This document shows positions 1-6,678 of a stretch of DNA of 10,617 nucleotides, one piece after another. Source of the stretch: Campylobacteraceae bacterium (lineage in GTDB: Bacteria > Campylobacterota > Campylobacteria > Campylobacterales > Sulfurovaceae); contig JALSOO010000128.1 in the NCBI GenBank assembly GCA_026986355.1, forward strand, positions 1 to 10,617. Reading direction: 5' to 3'. A program made the position numbers and the translations under genes. The notes below the pieces were generated by a model, which was given only the letters and a program-made list of their open reading frames with translations, was not told the origin of the DNA and ran no database searches. Numbering within the stretch: the stretch's first letter is position 1; the number at the start of each line of letters is the position of its first letter.

Positions 1-175
1 ATCCCTCTTCATTATCTGAATTATCTGTAAAGTTAATCCGAACAGATTTATTATCATTATTTAGTGTAACCCCTATATAATCTCCAGGAGCAGTTGGAAC
101 ACTAGCCATTAGAATTGCTGTTGAGGACATTACAAATATAAAAAATGTAATTCCTCTTTTTAAAAAATTAATCAT
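1..175 (-). CDS. N-terminal part of a secreted protein, probably fibronectin type III repeats (cut by window edge)
   Basis: Reading leftwards from an ATG at 173-175, the frame is open for 58 codons to the window edge. An AAAGGA ribosome site lies just upstream, near 183-188. The first 24 residues form a signal peptide: Lys-Arg near the start, a hydrophobic stretch (ITFFIFVMSSTAILMA), then a small-residue cleavage region. The mature part begins VPTAPGDYIGV and ends INFTDNSDNEEG. This follows the usual start of bacterial fibronectin type III domains (P-x-AP ... V-x-hydrophobic-x-W/F-TDNS-x-NE-x-GF). It is therefore likely an exported extracellular or surface protein with FN3 modules. What lies beyond the first domain cannot be seen. 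The export call is solid; the FN3 call rests on a short motif. Confidence 0.65.
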   Translation of the reverse strand, partial: MINFLKRGITFFIFVMSSTAILMASVPTAPGDYIGVTLNNDNKSVRINFTDNSDNEEG

Positions 176-202
176 AATTTTTTCCTTTTTTCTTAATCTT
201 GT

Positions 203-239
203 TAAATTTAGTTGAAAAACTAAAAAACAACTGAATTTA
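203..239 (-). repeat. Hairpin in the upstream region of the FN3-type gene
   Basis: TAAATTTAGTTG (203-214) can pair over 12 bases with CAACTGAATTTA (228-239), counting one G-T wobble, with a 13-base A-rich loop. It sits 28 bases upstream of the ATG at 175 on the minus strand, so it would lie in the leader or promoter of that gene. It could be a leader hairpin or a protein site. There is no T-tract, so a terminator is unlikely. Confidence 0.4.
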
Positions 240-381
240 CAAATAGAATTATATTCATTACGATATTAAGATTATATAAAATATAATAAACTTCTATTAT
301 ATAATTAATAACATTTTTTAATTATATTAATATAAAAATATTTTTTTAAAATAAATGATGAGTTATTTTAATTAAAATTAA

Positions 382-525
382 GGGGTCGGGTGCAATGGCG
401 TTAAGTTAAGCATTTTTATCTAATTTTATAAATTATTTTCAGATATTAAAGTCCATAATTTGGGACTATTTATCTTTTAGAAAAATTTGTTATTTCCTTA
501 ACTTAACGCCATTGAGCATGTCCCC
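382..525. mobile_element. MITE-like element with long terminal inverted repeats (144 bp)
   Basis: The ends are GGGG, seven unrelated bases, then CAATGGCGTTAAGTTAAG on the left (393-410), and the exact inverted copy on the right (497-514) followed by seven bases and CCCC (522-525). Counting one A-T pair further out on each side, the ends read AAGGGG...CCCCTT. The 86-base interior is AT-rich and non-coding, with a small AGTCC/GGACT hairpin (450-454, 463-467). The GC-richer ends stand out from the surrounding sequence. Long, imperfect, outward-facing ends around a short non-coding core are the design of a non-autonomous transposon. I see no transposase and no clear target duplication (left flank AAAATTAA, right flank TTTTATAC). 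Because it lies 20 bases past the kinase stop, it may also act as a transcription end for that gene. Confidence 0.55.
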
Positions 526-544
526 TTTTATACTACCCTTTTAC

Positions 545-2176
545 CTACCCAATCATTGGTAAAAGTATTAATATAATAATAAACTCAATAATAAATCCTA
601 TTTTATAAAAGAGTTCTGGATTACGCTCTATTAGAGGTTTGGTACTATCAAAATAGGGTTTAACTTTGGTAGGATTAGAGAGTTCAAATAGCATTTCAGA
701 GTAGTTTTTATAACGTTTTTCACTATTTGGCTCTATGGCTCTAAAGATAACTGAGTTTAGCCAATCAGGAATATTTTTATTGAGCTTTGTAGCTGATAGG
801 GCTGTTTTAAATATAGGTTGTTGAAAGGGTTCTATCTCTCCATAAGGGAACTTTTGAGTCAATGACTCATAAAGTGTCACACCAATAGCAAATATCTCAC
901 TAGACTCATTGATAGTTGCACCTGTAAATCGTTCTGGTGCTAGATAAGATGGTGTACCTGCTGTGGAGTTTATACTATATATTTCAGTTATAGAACCAAA
1001 ATCAATAACCTTAAATATATGTTTGCCTTTTCGTTCACTTATCATAATGTTTTCAGGTTTTATATCTCCATGAACAAGGTCAAATTTAAGTAGAAATTGA
1101 CTCATTTTAAGGAGCATTTTTGTCATATTGATACTATCATCAACCGATAGTTTACGAGTTTTTAGATGTGTTTTCAAATCTACACCATCAACTACTTGCA
1201 TCACATAATAGCGATAAGTTCTATTTTTAGGAATAACTGATTTTGGAAAAAAACCAGCTTTTAATCGTTTGGAATTCCATGCCTCTTTGACATACAAATC
1301 CAAAATAACTGGGTCATCTATCGCCTCAATAGGAGCAAACTTTAGAACATAATTTTTACCTTTATTGGAACATAACCATGTACGATTATTTTGAATAAGA
1401 GATTTATCTAGTCTATATCCATCTATAACCATTCCCTCTTCAAGTTTTTTAGGGATAATAAGTTTCTGCTCTTTTAGTTTTGAGACTTGGTCTATACCTA
1501 AAATATCAATAACAACAGCAGTAGTATCATCAGGTAGATTATCATCTCTATCTTTGGAGGCTTTTTTTACAATATGATGTGCTCCATTTGGTAGGAGATT
1601 GGACAACTCATCATCTTCCATAATCGTATATAATCCATCAGAACATAAGAGTATTCTATCCTTTTCGTTTATGATATTCTCAAAATAGTATGGAGATACC
1701 TCTTTTTCTATACCTATGGCTTGAGTAAGAACCCCTACATATCCCTCCTCTTCCATAAGATGGTCATGAGAGAGTTGACTAAGCACTCCATTTCGTTGCA
1801 TATAGATACGACTATCGCCTACATTTGCACCATAAAGCCTATCTCCCTCTATAATGACAATAGCTAAAGTTGTCACTAACTCAGGACGCTCATAATTGAC
1901 CATTGACTCTTCATATAAGATAGAGTTGATAGATTGAGTAAATGTTTTAATAGATTTTTCAATACTCCAACTAACAGGACGATTTTTAAAATTACTCATC
2001 AAGTGAGTAACTACGCGTCTAGCAGCCTCTGCACCCTCATCTGCTGAACCCACACCATCACAAACAATAGCAATAGTTAGATTTCCAATAGTTTTGACAT
2101 CAAAATAGTCATCGCCTTTAAGTGTTTTACCTTTAGATAGAGAGAAACCTGATGTTTTTATACTCTGTTTGCTCAT
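545..2176 (-). CDS. PP2C-type phosphatase fused to a Ser/Thr protein kinase, membrane-anchored
   Basis: This 543-residue protein carries a PP2C phosphatase domain (about 10-225): CDGVGSADEG at 39-48, GANVGDSRIY at 116-125, LLCSDGLY at 176-183 and DDTT at 216-219, which supply the metal-binding aspartates. A Hanks-type kinase domain (about 250-500) follows, with the ATP lysine in YVLKF (Lys279), catalytic HGDIKPEN (369-376), DFG (392-394) and GTPSYLAPE (407-415). All catalytic residues are present; HGD in place of HRD makes it a non-RD kinase. The C-terminus has one hydrophobic segment (about 524-542), so the enzyme probably sits on the cytoplasmic face of the membrane. From memory, bifunctional phosphatase/kinases of this layout often occur with nitrate transport and assimilation genes, frequently beside cobA. 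Here the neighbours are cobA and heme d1 genes, so a role in nitrogen-oxide metabolism is plausible but inferred. An AAAGG site lies 6 bases before the ATG. Confidence 0.9.
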   Translation of the reverse strand: MSKQSIKTSGFSLSKGKTLKGDDYFDVKTIGNLTIAIVCDGVGSADEGAEAARRVVTHLMSNFKNRPVSWSIEKSIKTFTQSINSILYEESMVNYERPELVTTLAIVIIEGDRLYGANVGDSRIYMQRNGVLSQLSHDHLMEEEGYVGVLTQAIGIEKEVSPYYFENIINEKDRILLCSDGLYTIMEDDELSNLLPNGAHHIVKKASKDRDDNLPDDTTAVVIDILGIDQVSKLKEQKLIIPKKLEEGMVIDGYRLDKSLIQNNRTWLCSNKGKNYVLKFAPIEAIDDPVILDLYVKEAWNSKRLKAGFFPKSVIPKNRTYRYYVMQVVDGVDLKTHLKTRKLSVDDSINMTKMLLKMSQFLLKFDLVHGDIKPENIMISERKGKHIFKVIDFGSITEIYSINSTAGTPSYLAPERFTGATINESSEIFAIGVTLYESLTQKFPYGEIEPFQQPIFKTALSATKLNKNIPDWLNSVIFRAIEPNSEKRYKNYSEMLFELSNPTKVKPYFDSTKPLIERNPELFYKIGFIIEFIIILILLPMIG

Positions 2177-2196
2177 GGAGTGCCTTTTTAATCTAT

Positions 2197-2202
2197 ATTA
2201 TA
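2197..2202 (-). promoter_or_regulatory. Likely -10 element of the kinase/phosphatase gene
   Basis: On the minus strand a perfect TATAAT lies 21 bases before the kinase ATG, inside a small palindrome (ATCTA...TAGAT, 2191-2205). The start of transcription would fall near 2190. No good -35 is visible, which is common in Campylobacterota promoters. The gene probably has its own promoter besides any read-through from cobA. Confidence 0.5.
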
Positions 2203-2223
2203 GATAAATATAAGAGTTTAATA

Positions 2224-2255
2224 TGATTAAATATTGATTAAAATTTAATCAATAT
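2224..2255. promoter_or_regulatory. Candidate operator: 25-bp palindrome with repeated TGATTAAA half-sites
   Basis: Positions 2231-2255 form a perfect palindrome with 12-base arms (ATATTGATTAAA and its complement) around a single central base at 2243. TGATTAAA occurs directly at 2224-2231 and again at 2235-2242, one helical turn (11 bases) apart, then inverted at 2244-2251. A further near-copy (TTTAATCT) lies at 2187-2194. The palindrome centre is about 53 bases upstream of the predicted kinase transcription start, a normal place for an activator or repressor. The arms are too AT-rich, and lack a T-tract, for a good intrinsic terminator of cobA. The binding protein is unknown. Confidence 0.5.
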
Positions 2256-2276
2256 ATAACCTTATAACTTTTACTA

Positions 2277-3011
2277 TCACTTCTCAAACCAATTTAACTC
2301 TTTTCGTAGTTTTACAACCTCTCCTACTACAATCAATGCAGGGGTTGGTAAATCTTTTGCCAACTCCCATATTGTATCAAGTGTTCCGATTATAGTCTGT
2401 TCATCAGGGGTTGTACCTTTGCTGATTACAGCTACTGGATAATCTTTGGGTTTTCCAATCTCAATTAATTTATTAGCAATATGTTTAAGACGATGTAAAC
2501 CCATTAAAAAGATGATAGTATCGTCTGTTTTATAGTTGTTCCAAGGTATTTGTGAATGCTCTTTGTTTCTGCTCTCATGTCCTGTCACTACCCTAAATGA
2601 GACGGTAATACCACGATGGGTTACAGGGATACCTGCATATTCAGGAACAGCAATAGCCGAAGTGATACCAGGGATAAATTCAAATTTTATACCTCGTTTA
2701 TGAAGATAGATGCCCTCCTCTCCTCCTCGTCCAAAGACTAATGGGTCACCACCTTTTAGACGAACAACACTCTCATACTTTAGGGCATTTTGATAGATTG
2801 TCTCATTTATCTGCTCTTGTGGCATGGAGTGGTGTGAATCTTTTTTGCCCACATAGACAAATTTACACCCATCTTTTGCCTCTTTTAAAATATCTGGATT
2901 GGCTAATCTATCATAGATAATTACATCAGCACCACGAACAACACGCAACGCTTTAATCGTCAAAAGTTCAATATCTCCCGGCCCTGCTCCTGTTAGGTAT
3001 ACTCTCCCCAC
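2277..3011 (-). CDS. cobA: Uroporphyrinogen III C-methyltransferase (SUMT)
   Basis: The enzyme makes precorrin-2 from uroporphyrinogen III with two S-adenosylmethionine molecules, the entry step to siroheme, cobalamin and heme d1. Motifs are complete: GAGPGD (8-13), the SAM-binding loop KGGDPLVFGRGGEE (86-99), PGITSA (114-119) and the GIPVTHRG signature (127-134). At 244 residues it is a stand-alone methyltransferase without the dehydrogenase/chelatase part of CysG. The start is GTG: AAGGAG lies 5 bases upstream, and this G is shared with the TAG stop of nirF (TAGTG), showing translational coupling. Its place as the last gene after nirJ and nirF suggests it acts as NirE for heme d1, though it could also feed siroheme. 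The precorrin-2 dehydrogenase/ferrochelatase must be elsewhere. Confidence 0.93.
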   Translation of the reverse strand: MGRVYLTGAGPGDIELLTIKALRVVRGADVIIYDRLANPDILKEAKDGCKFVYVGKKDSHHSMPQEQINETIYQNALKYESVVRLKGGDPLVFGRGGEEGIYLHKRGIKFEFIPGITSAIAVPEYAGIPVTHRGITVSFRVVTGHESRNKEHSQIPWNNYKTDDTIIFLMGLHRLKHIANKLIEIGKPKDYPVAVISKGTTPDEQTIIGTLDTIWELAKDLPTPALIVVGEVVKLRKELNWFEK

Positions 3012-4114
3012 TACTTCTCCTTGTATTGATAGATAAAGATTCCTGATGGTCTTTTAACTTGAAAAATCTCTCTCTCTAAAAACCACTCTTTTGTATCAAT
3101 CACATTTACTTTATTTGCATCATTGACTGATACATAAAGAGAGTTATCCAAATTTGACCATCTTAGATGTAGTACTTTACCTTTAAAGGTAAATGTTTTG
3201 ATAATTTTTAGAGTTTTCGTATCAACTATCTGAATAGTTGGAAAATCTTTGCCTGAAAAGGTAACAGCTAAATATCGTTTATCAGGACTCAATGATGTAA
3301 ATACAGGAAGCCCTTGCATTTTTATATTTTTAATAAAATTAAAATTTCTATCATATACCATTACAGCATTATCTCCAACAGCAGGGATAAATATTCTATC
3401 TTTACTTAGTGACCAAAAACCAAAATGTGGTATTTTGAGTACAGGTTTATTATCTGTTGCTGTTACTTTTATCTCTGAAAACTTCATACTATCAAGGTCA
3501 ATAACTCCAAAGGCTTTTGTTAAAAAGAATCCTACAATATATGTATGGTCTATAATCATTGCATCAAATGGCATTTTGCCTACTTTAAACTCTTTGAAAA
3601 TCTCAAATTTTGGTGTAGCTTTTCCATAATTTTTATCTTTTAAAACGGTTACCTTATCACTCTCCATCTGTGCAAAGATTAACATATCTTTATATATCTT
3701 AATCCCTACATTTTTTGAACCTGTTTTTATTTTATCTATAGGTTTTAAATCACGAGTCAAAATATCTACTGATTTATCATCATAATTGGCTACGGCTATA
3801 TAGTTTTTACCGATTACAAATCCTATAGCACTCTTTGATGTTTTATACTCTTGTAGGAGTTTTTCACTTTTGGGGTCAAAGTGTACCACATAACCATCAC
3901 GTGAGATTAAGTAGGCATCATCTCCATCAAATTTAATAATCCCATGGTTCATATTGTGCATCTTTTTCATATGACGTTTAGCTAATCCATCTTCTATAAT
4001 AGCTAGAGATTGACTCTCACGCTCTACTACAAATATCTTCTCTTTTGGTGCTTTTGCCCATAGTGTAGTAGCCATAGTTAGATAAACTAACACTCCTAGA
4101 ATAACTCTTCTCAT
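3011..4114 (-). CDS. nirF: Heme d1 biosynthesis protein NirF
   Basis: NirF is a beta-propeller protein needed for a late step in making heme d1, the special cofactor of cytochrome cd1 nitrite reductase. The protein opens with VERESQSLAIIEDG, typical of NirF, and carries family landmarks: NMNHG with a conserved His (near 57), KMPFDAMI, PHFGFWSL, FIPAVGDNAVMVYD, GLPVFTSLSPD, GKVLHLRWS and the ending RPSGIFIY. The start at 4114 is chosen over an upstream ATG at 4153. It gives a clean signal peptide (MRRVILGVLVYLTMATTLWA), has AGGAG 8 bases upstream, and overlaps the nirJ stop as ATGA. The product is then 367 residues, close to the family's usual size, and is exported to the periplasm. It has no CxxCH, so it is not a c-type heme-containing NirN or NirS. 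Confidence 0.92.
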   Translation of the reverse strand: MRRVILGVLVYLTMATTLWAKAPKEKIFVVERESQSLAIIEDGLAKRHMKKMHNMNHGIIKFDGDDAYLISRDGYVVHFDPKSEKLLQEYKTSKSAIGFVIGKNYIAVANYDDKSVDILTRDLKPIDKIKTGSKNVGIKIYKDMLIFAQMESDKVTVLKDKNYGKATPKFEIFKEFKVGKMPFDAMIIDHTYIVGFFLTKAFGVIDLDSMKFSEIKVTATDNKPVLKIPHFGFWSLSKDRIFIPAVGDNAVMVYDRNFNFIKNIKMQGLPVFTSLSPDKRYLAVTFSGKDFPTIQIVDTKTLKIIKTFTFKGKVLHLRWSNLDNSLYVSVNDANKVNVIDTKEWFLEREIFQVKRPSGIFIYQYKEK

Positions 4115-5226
4115 CTCTCTTCTCCTAAATAACATGATGGGTCTTCTGCCCATATATCTCCATATATTGCATAAGCTCTACTTCGTGAGCCACCATTACA
4201 AATCTCTAAATATTCACACTCTTTACACTTTCCACCTAGCTCTCTTGGGTGAACTCTTAACTTTTCTAATAGTTCAATTGGTCTATTTGTCCAAATATCT
4301 GAAAAATCTTCTCTAAATATATTTCCAATTATAGCAGGAAAAAATGGGTCAGGTTTTACATCTCCCTCTGCATTAATATTGAGTAGCTTTCTACCTGCAC
4401 TATTGCCACCCCATGATATTAATCTCTTTTTCATCTCATTGGCATATTGTGGATAGTTATCTGTAAATCTATTGTAGAAAAGTATCGAATCCATCTCCAT
4501 ATTTCCTGTAACAATCTCTATATCTCTTTTGCTATTGTGATATTCAAAAGCTTTATCTATAATGTAGTTTACAGCGATAACTCTCTGCTCTTTAGTTAAA
4601 TCCATCTCTAAATTATCTAACCCTCTTCCACTATAAACAAGATGTGAAATATAGATTTTTGGGATATTATGACTCTCTGCTAGTTCAAATATAAATGCCA
4701 AATCATTATAAGTATCTTTTGTAATGGTAAATCGAATACCTACTTTGGTCTGATTGTAACTATTGAGCAAATCAACAGCTCTCATTGAGGCTTCAAACGA
4801 ACCCTTTAAGCCACGAAAAGCATCATGTACCTTGGGACTACCATCAATACTAATACCAATATAGTTAAAGCTATCTAATATCTTTTGTGCATTACTCTTT
4901 TTTACATAGAGTCCATTAGTAGATAGATAGGTAATAATCCCAAGCTCTCTGCAACCTCTAGCAATATCATAAATATCATGACGTGTTAGTGGTTCTCCAC
5001 CTGAAAAGATAAGAAATCGTATCCCATTAGCTTTTAGCTTCGGTAAGGTATCCATAATCTTTTGAGTAGATAGCGTATCAATGGAATTTAGCTCTGCTTT
5101 GGAGTAGCAGTGTAAACATGATAGATTACAACGATTTGTAAAGTTCCAGATAGCAATAGCCCCATCGAGAACTCTTGGCTCTTTTTCCTCTATAACAGAA
5201 TTTAAAAGATTTGATAATCTAAACAT
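4111..5226 (-). CDS. nirJ: Heme d1 biosynthesis radical SAM protein NirJ
   Basis: NirJ is a cytoplasmic radical SAM enzyme. It removes two propionate side chains from didecarboxysiroheme on the way to heme d1, where the keto groups will stand. The sequence has the NirJ-style opening (IWNFTNRCNLSCLHCYS) with the [4Fe-4S]-SAM cysteines C33, C37 and C40, followed by FSGGEPL (74-80). GGNSAG...NINAEGDVKPDPF (about 273-295) matches the family's GNSAG-x-NI-x-G-x-V-x-PD pattern. A C-terminal SPASM-like cysteine set is present (C334, C337, C343, C365) for an auxiliary cluster. At 371 residues the length is normal. The ATG shares a base with the TAA stop of the upstream cytochrome gene, with GGGGAG just upstream, and its own stop overlaps nirF, so the genes are co-translated. 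Confidence 0.93.
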   Translation of the reverse strand: MFRLSNLLNSVIEEKEPRVLDGAIAIWNFTNRCNLSCLHCYSKAELNSIDTLSTQKIMDTLPKLKANGIRFLIFSGGEPLTRHDIYDIARGCRELGIITYLSTNGLYVKKSNAQKILDSFNYIGISIDGSPKVHDAFRGLKGSFEASMRAVDLLNSYNQTKVGIRFTITKDTYNDLAFIFELAESHNIPKIYISHLVYSGRGLDNLEMDLTKEQRVIAVNYIIDKAFEYHNSKRDIEIVTGNMEMDSILFYNRFTDNYPQYANEMKKRLISWGGNSAGRKLLNINAEGDVKPDPFFPAIIGNIFREDFSDIWTNRPIELLEKLRVHPRELGGKCKECEYLEICNGGSRSRAYAIYGDIWAEDPSCYLGEER

Positions 5227-5618
5227 TATCTATTCTCCCCATTTATGGCAATAGATGGATAGGGATTTTTAATAATTGTTTTATTTATATCTTCTGTTGA
5301 ATTTGACTCATTTCGTTTAAATGATAAAATATAATTACTAATAGAAGAGAGATTCTCATCAGAGAGTCTAAATTTAGGCATAGCATTTCGCTTGTATCCT
5401 AAAACCTTTGATACGGATTGAGGGTCTGTAATCATAGCTTTAATCTCATTAGCTGTTCGTTTTGATGCTATCTCTTCAAAAGATGGACCAAAAGCCTCTG
5501 CTGTTTGGTGATGACACCCCCAACAGTAGGTCTCAAATACACTCTTGCCATCTATGGCAAAAAGAGAAGTAGTAGAGAGATATACTATTAGAGAGAAAAA
5601 AAGAGTTCTATTAATCAT
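5226..5618 (-). CDS. Small periplasmic monoheme cytochrome c (NirC-like)
   Basis: The 130-residue protein has a signal peptide cleaved after about residue 21 (LSTTSLFA), a single heme c site CWGCH (32-36) with axial His36, and a probable second ligand Met80 in RNAMPKF. The body is a class I cytochrome c of about 85 residues, with the C-terminal helix ISNYILSF (93-100). A polar tail of 30 residues without clear structure follows. It is the first gene of the heme d1 operon, the position held by NirC (cytochrome c55x) in many nir clusters. NirC-type cytochromes are thought to pass electrons to NirS or in d1 maturation. Family membership below class I is inferred from position; sequence alone would also allow a generic cytochrome c. 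AAGGA lies upstream of the ATG. Confidence 0.85.
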   Translation of the reverse strand: MINRTLFFSLIVYLSTTSLFAIDGKSVFETYCWGCHHQTAEAFGPSFEEIASKRTANEIKAMITDPQSVSKVLGYKRNAMPKFRLSDENLSSISNYILSFKRNESNSTEDINKTIIKNPYPSIAINGENR

Positions 5619-5647
5619 AAGCTATCCTTATTATTTTAATTAATATA

Positions 5648-5689
5648 ATTATAGCACTCTTTATTTTTTTATTTCTTGATATAAAACAA
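5648..5689 (-). promoter_or_regulatory. Predicted FNR/DNR-dependent promoter of the nir operon
   Basis: On the minus strand TTGTT-TTAT-ATCAA (5676-5689) matches the FNR/DNR consensus TTGAT-N4-ATCAA at 9 of 10 positions and is flanked by C and G to give CTTG...CAAG. Exactly 22 bases later is TATAAT (5648-5653), preceded by TG and one base (an extended -10). If transcription starts at about 5641, the box is centred at -41.5, the standard class II activator position. This fits oxygen- or nitric-oxide-controlled expression of denitrification genes. Confidence 0.6.
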
Positions 5690-5690
5690 G

Positions 5691-5720
5691 TTGAAATCCT
5701 TAAACGTTATTCGTTATAAT
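5691..5720 (+). promoter_or_regulatory. Sigma70-type promoter of ppaC
   Basis: TTGAAA (5691-5696) and TATAAT (5715-5720) are separated by 18 bases and lie about 35 bases before the ppaC ATG. The -35 element abuts the FNR-type box of the divergent nir operon, so binding there could also affect this promoter. Confidence 0.65.
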
Positions 5721-5755
5721 GCCAAAAAATTACCCCTATATCAAAGGATTTGACA

Positions 5756-6673
5756 ATGTCAACTTATATATTTGGACACACTACACCCGATTCAGACTCA
5801 ATTGTAGGTTCAATTTCACTCTCCTATCTCAAAAACCAATTAGGAGAAGATACTACACCATCAAGACAAGGCGAAATTAACCCTGAAACAGCATTTATTT
5901 TAGAAAAATTTGGTTTTGAAAAGCCATTATTAAAAACGAGCTATGCAGGAGAGCGTGTCTATCTTATAGACTTTATGGAGAGTTCTCAAAGTCCAAGCGA
6001 TATAGACCAAGCTACTATTTTGGGAATTGTAGACCACCATAAACTAGGAGACCTTAAAACAGACTCTCCCTTAGAGATGTGGGTACGTCCTGTGGGTTGT
6101 TCAAATACTATCGTAAAACAGATGTTTGACTATTTTGGAGTGGAGATACCAAAAGATTTAGCAGGAATGATGATGTGTGCAATTTTAAGTGATACCGTTA
6201 TATTCAAATCTCCTACCTGTACCAAAGAGGATACCAAAGCTGTAAAAGAGTTGGCTAAAATAGCCCAAATAGAAGATTATAAAGCTCTTGGAATGGAGAT
6301 GTTTACTATAAAATCAGATGTTTTAAATGATACAAAAAGAGATTTGGTTTTACGAGATTTCAAAGATTTTAATATGAGTGGTAATAAAATAGGTGTAGGA
6401 CAACTAGAGGTAGTCGATTTATCTATTTTTGATAATATGAAAGAGGAGCTTTTTGAAGCAATGAAGGAGATAAAAGAGGAGGGAGATAGAGATAGTGTTC
6501 TTCTTCTCTTAACCGATATTATGCAAGAGGGTTCTCAACTTTTAGTATTGAGTGATGATAACTCAAAAGTAGAGAGTGCTTTTGATGTAAAGTTAGTAGA
6601 CAATCAAGTCTGGTTACCAAAAGTTATGAGCCGTAAAAAACAGATTATCCCATTTTTAGAGAGGGAATTTTAA
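5756..6673 (+). CDS. ppaC: Manganese-dependent inorganic pyrophosphatase (family II)
   Basis: The enzyme splits pyrophosphate to two phosphates in the cytoplasm and so pulls biosynthetic reactions forward. It is a DHH-family phosphoesterase. The metal-binding motif GHTTPDSDS (7-15) carries His8, Asp12 and Asp14; LIDFME has Asp72, VDHH (92-95) is the DHH motif and SDT has Asp146. The C-terminal DHHA2 domain has the substrate-binding SRKKQ (292-296). At 305 residues it has the standard length, without inserted CBS domains. The family's usual DHNE motif reads DFME here, a mild variant. The ATG at 5756 is preferred over an in-frame TTG six bases earlier because AAAGGA (5743-5748) is properly spaced from it. 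It heads a transcription unit with the toxin-antitoxin pair 5 bases downstream. Confidence 0.95.
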   Translation: MSTYIFGHTTPDSDSIVGSISLSYLKNQLGEDTTPSRQGEINPETAFILEKFGFEKPLLKTSYAGERVYLIDFMESSQSPSDIDQATILGIVDHHKLGDLKTDSPLEMWVRPVGCSNTIVKQMFDYFGVEIPKDLAGMMMCAILSDTVIFKSPTCTKEDTKAVKELAKIAQIEDYKALGMEMFTIKSDVLNDTKRDLVLRDFKDFNMSGNKIGVGQLEVVDLSIFDNMKEELFEAMKEIKEEGDRDSVLLLLTDIMQEGSQLLVLSDDNSKVESAFDVKLVDNQVWLPKVMSRKKQIIPFLEREF

Positions 6674-6678
6674 AAATT

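Larger units (their letters stand above)
176..544. other. AT-rich intergenic region without a gene
   Basis: About 370 bases separate the FN3-type gene from the end of the kinase gene, and I see no credible coding frame on either strand. The part at 176-381 is extremely AT-rich and holds a hairpin (203-239) plus several TATAAT-like sequences reading on the minus strand (for example 248-253 and 281-286). One of these may be the promoter of the leftmost gene, but they cannot be told apart by eye. The part at 382-525 is the separate inverted-repeat element and is less AT-rich at its ends. Confidence 0.6.

Noticed and set aside
3249..3629. 126-codon open frame on the plus strand
   Set aside because: It lies entirely opposite nirF, has no ribosome site or recognisable domain, and is explained by codon bias of the real gene.
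4115..4153. Thirteen-residue N-terminal extension of NirF from an upstream ATG
   Set aside because: It would put charged residues before the signal peptide and overlap nirJ by 43 bases. The ATG at 4114 has the better ribosome site and a standard ATGA overlap.
4134..4316. 60-codon open frame on the plus strand
   Set aside because: It is antisense to the conserved C-terminal cysteine region of nirJ and has no features of its own.
5750..5755. TTG start for ppaC six bases before the ATG
   Set aside because: It would sit too close to the AAAGGA site, and the protein family begins at the ATG.
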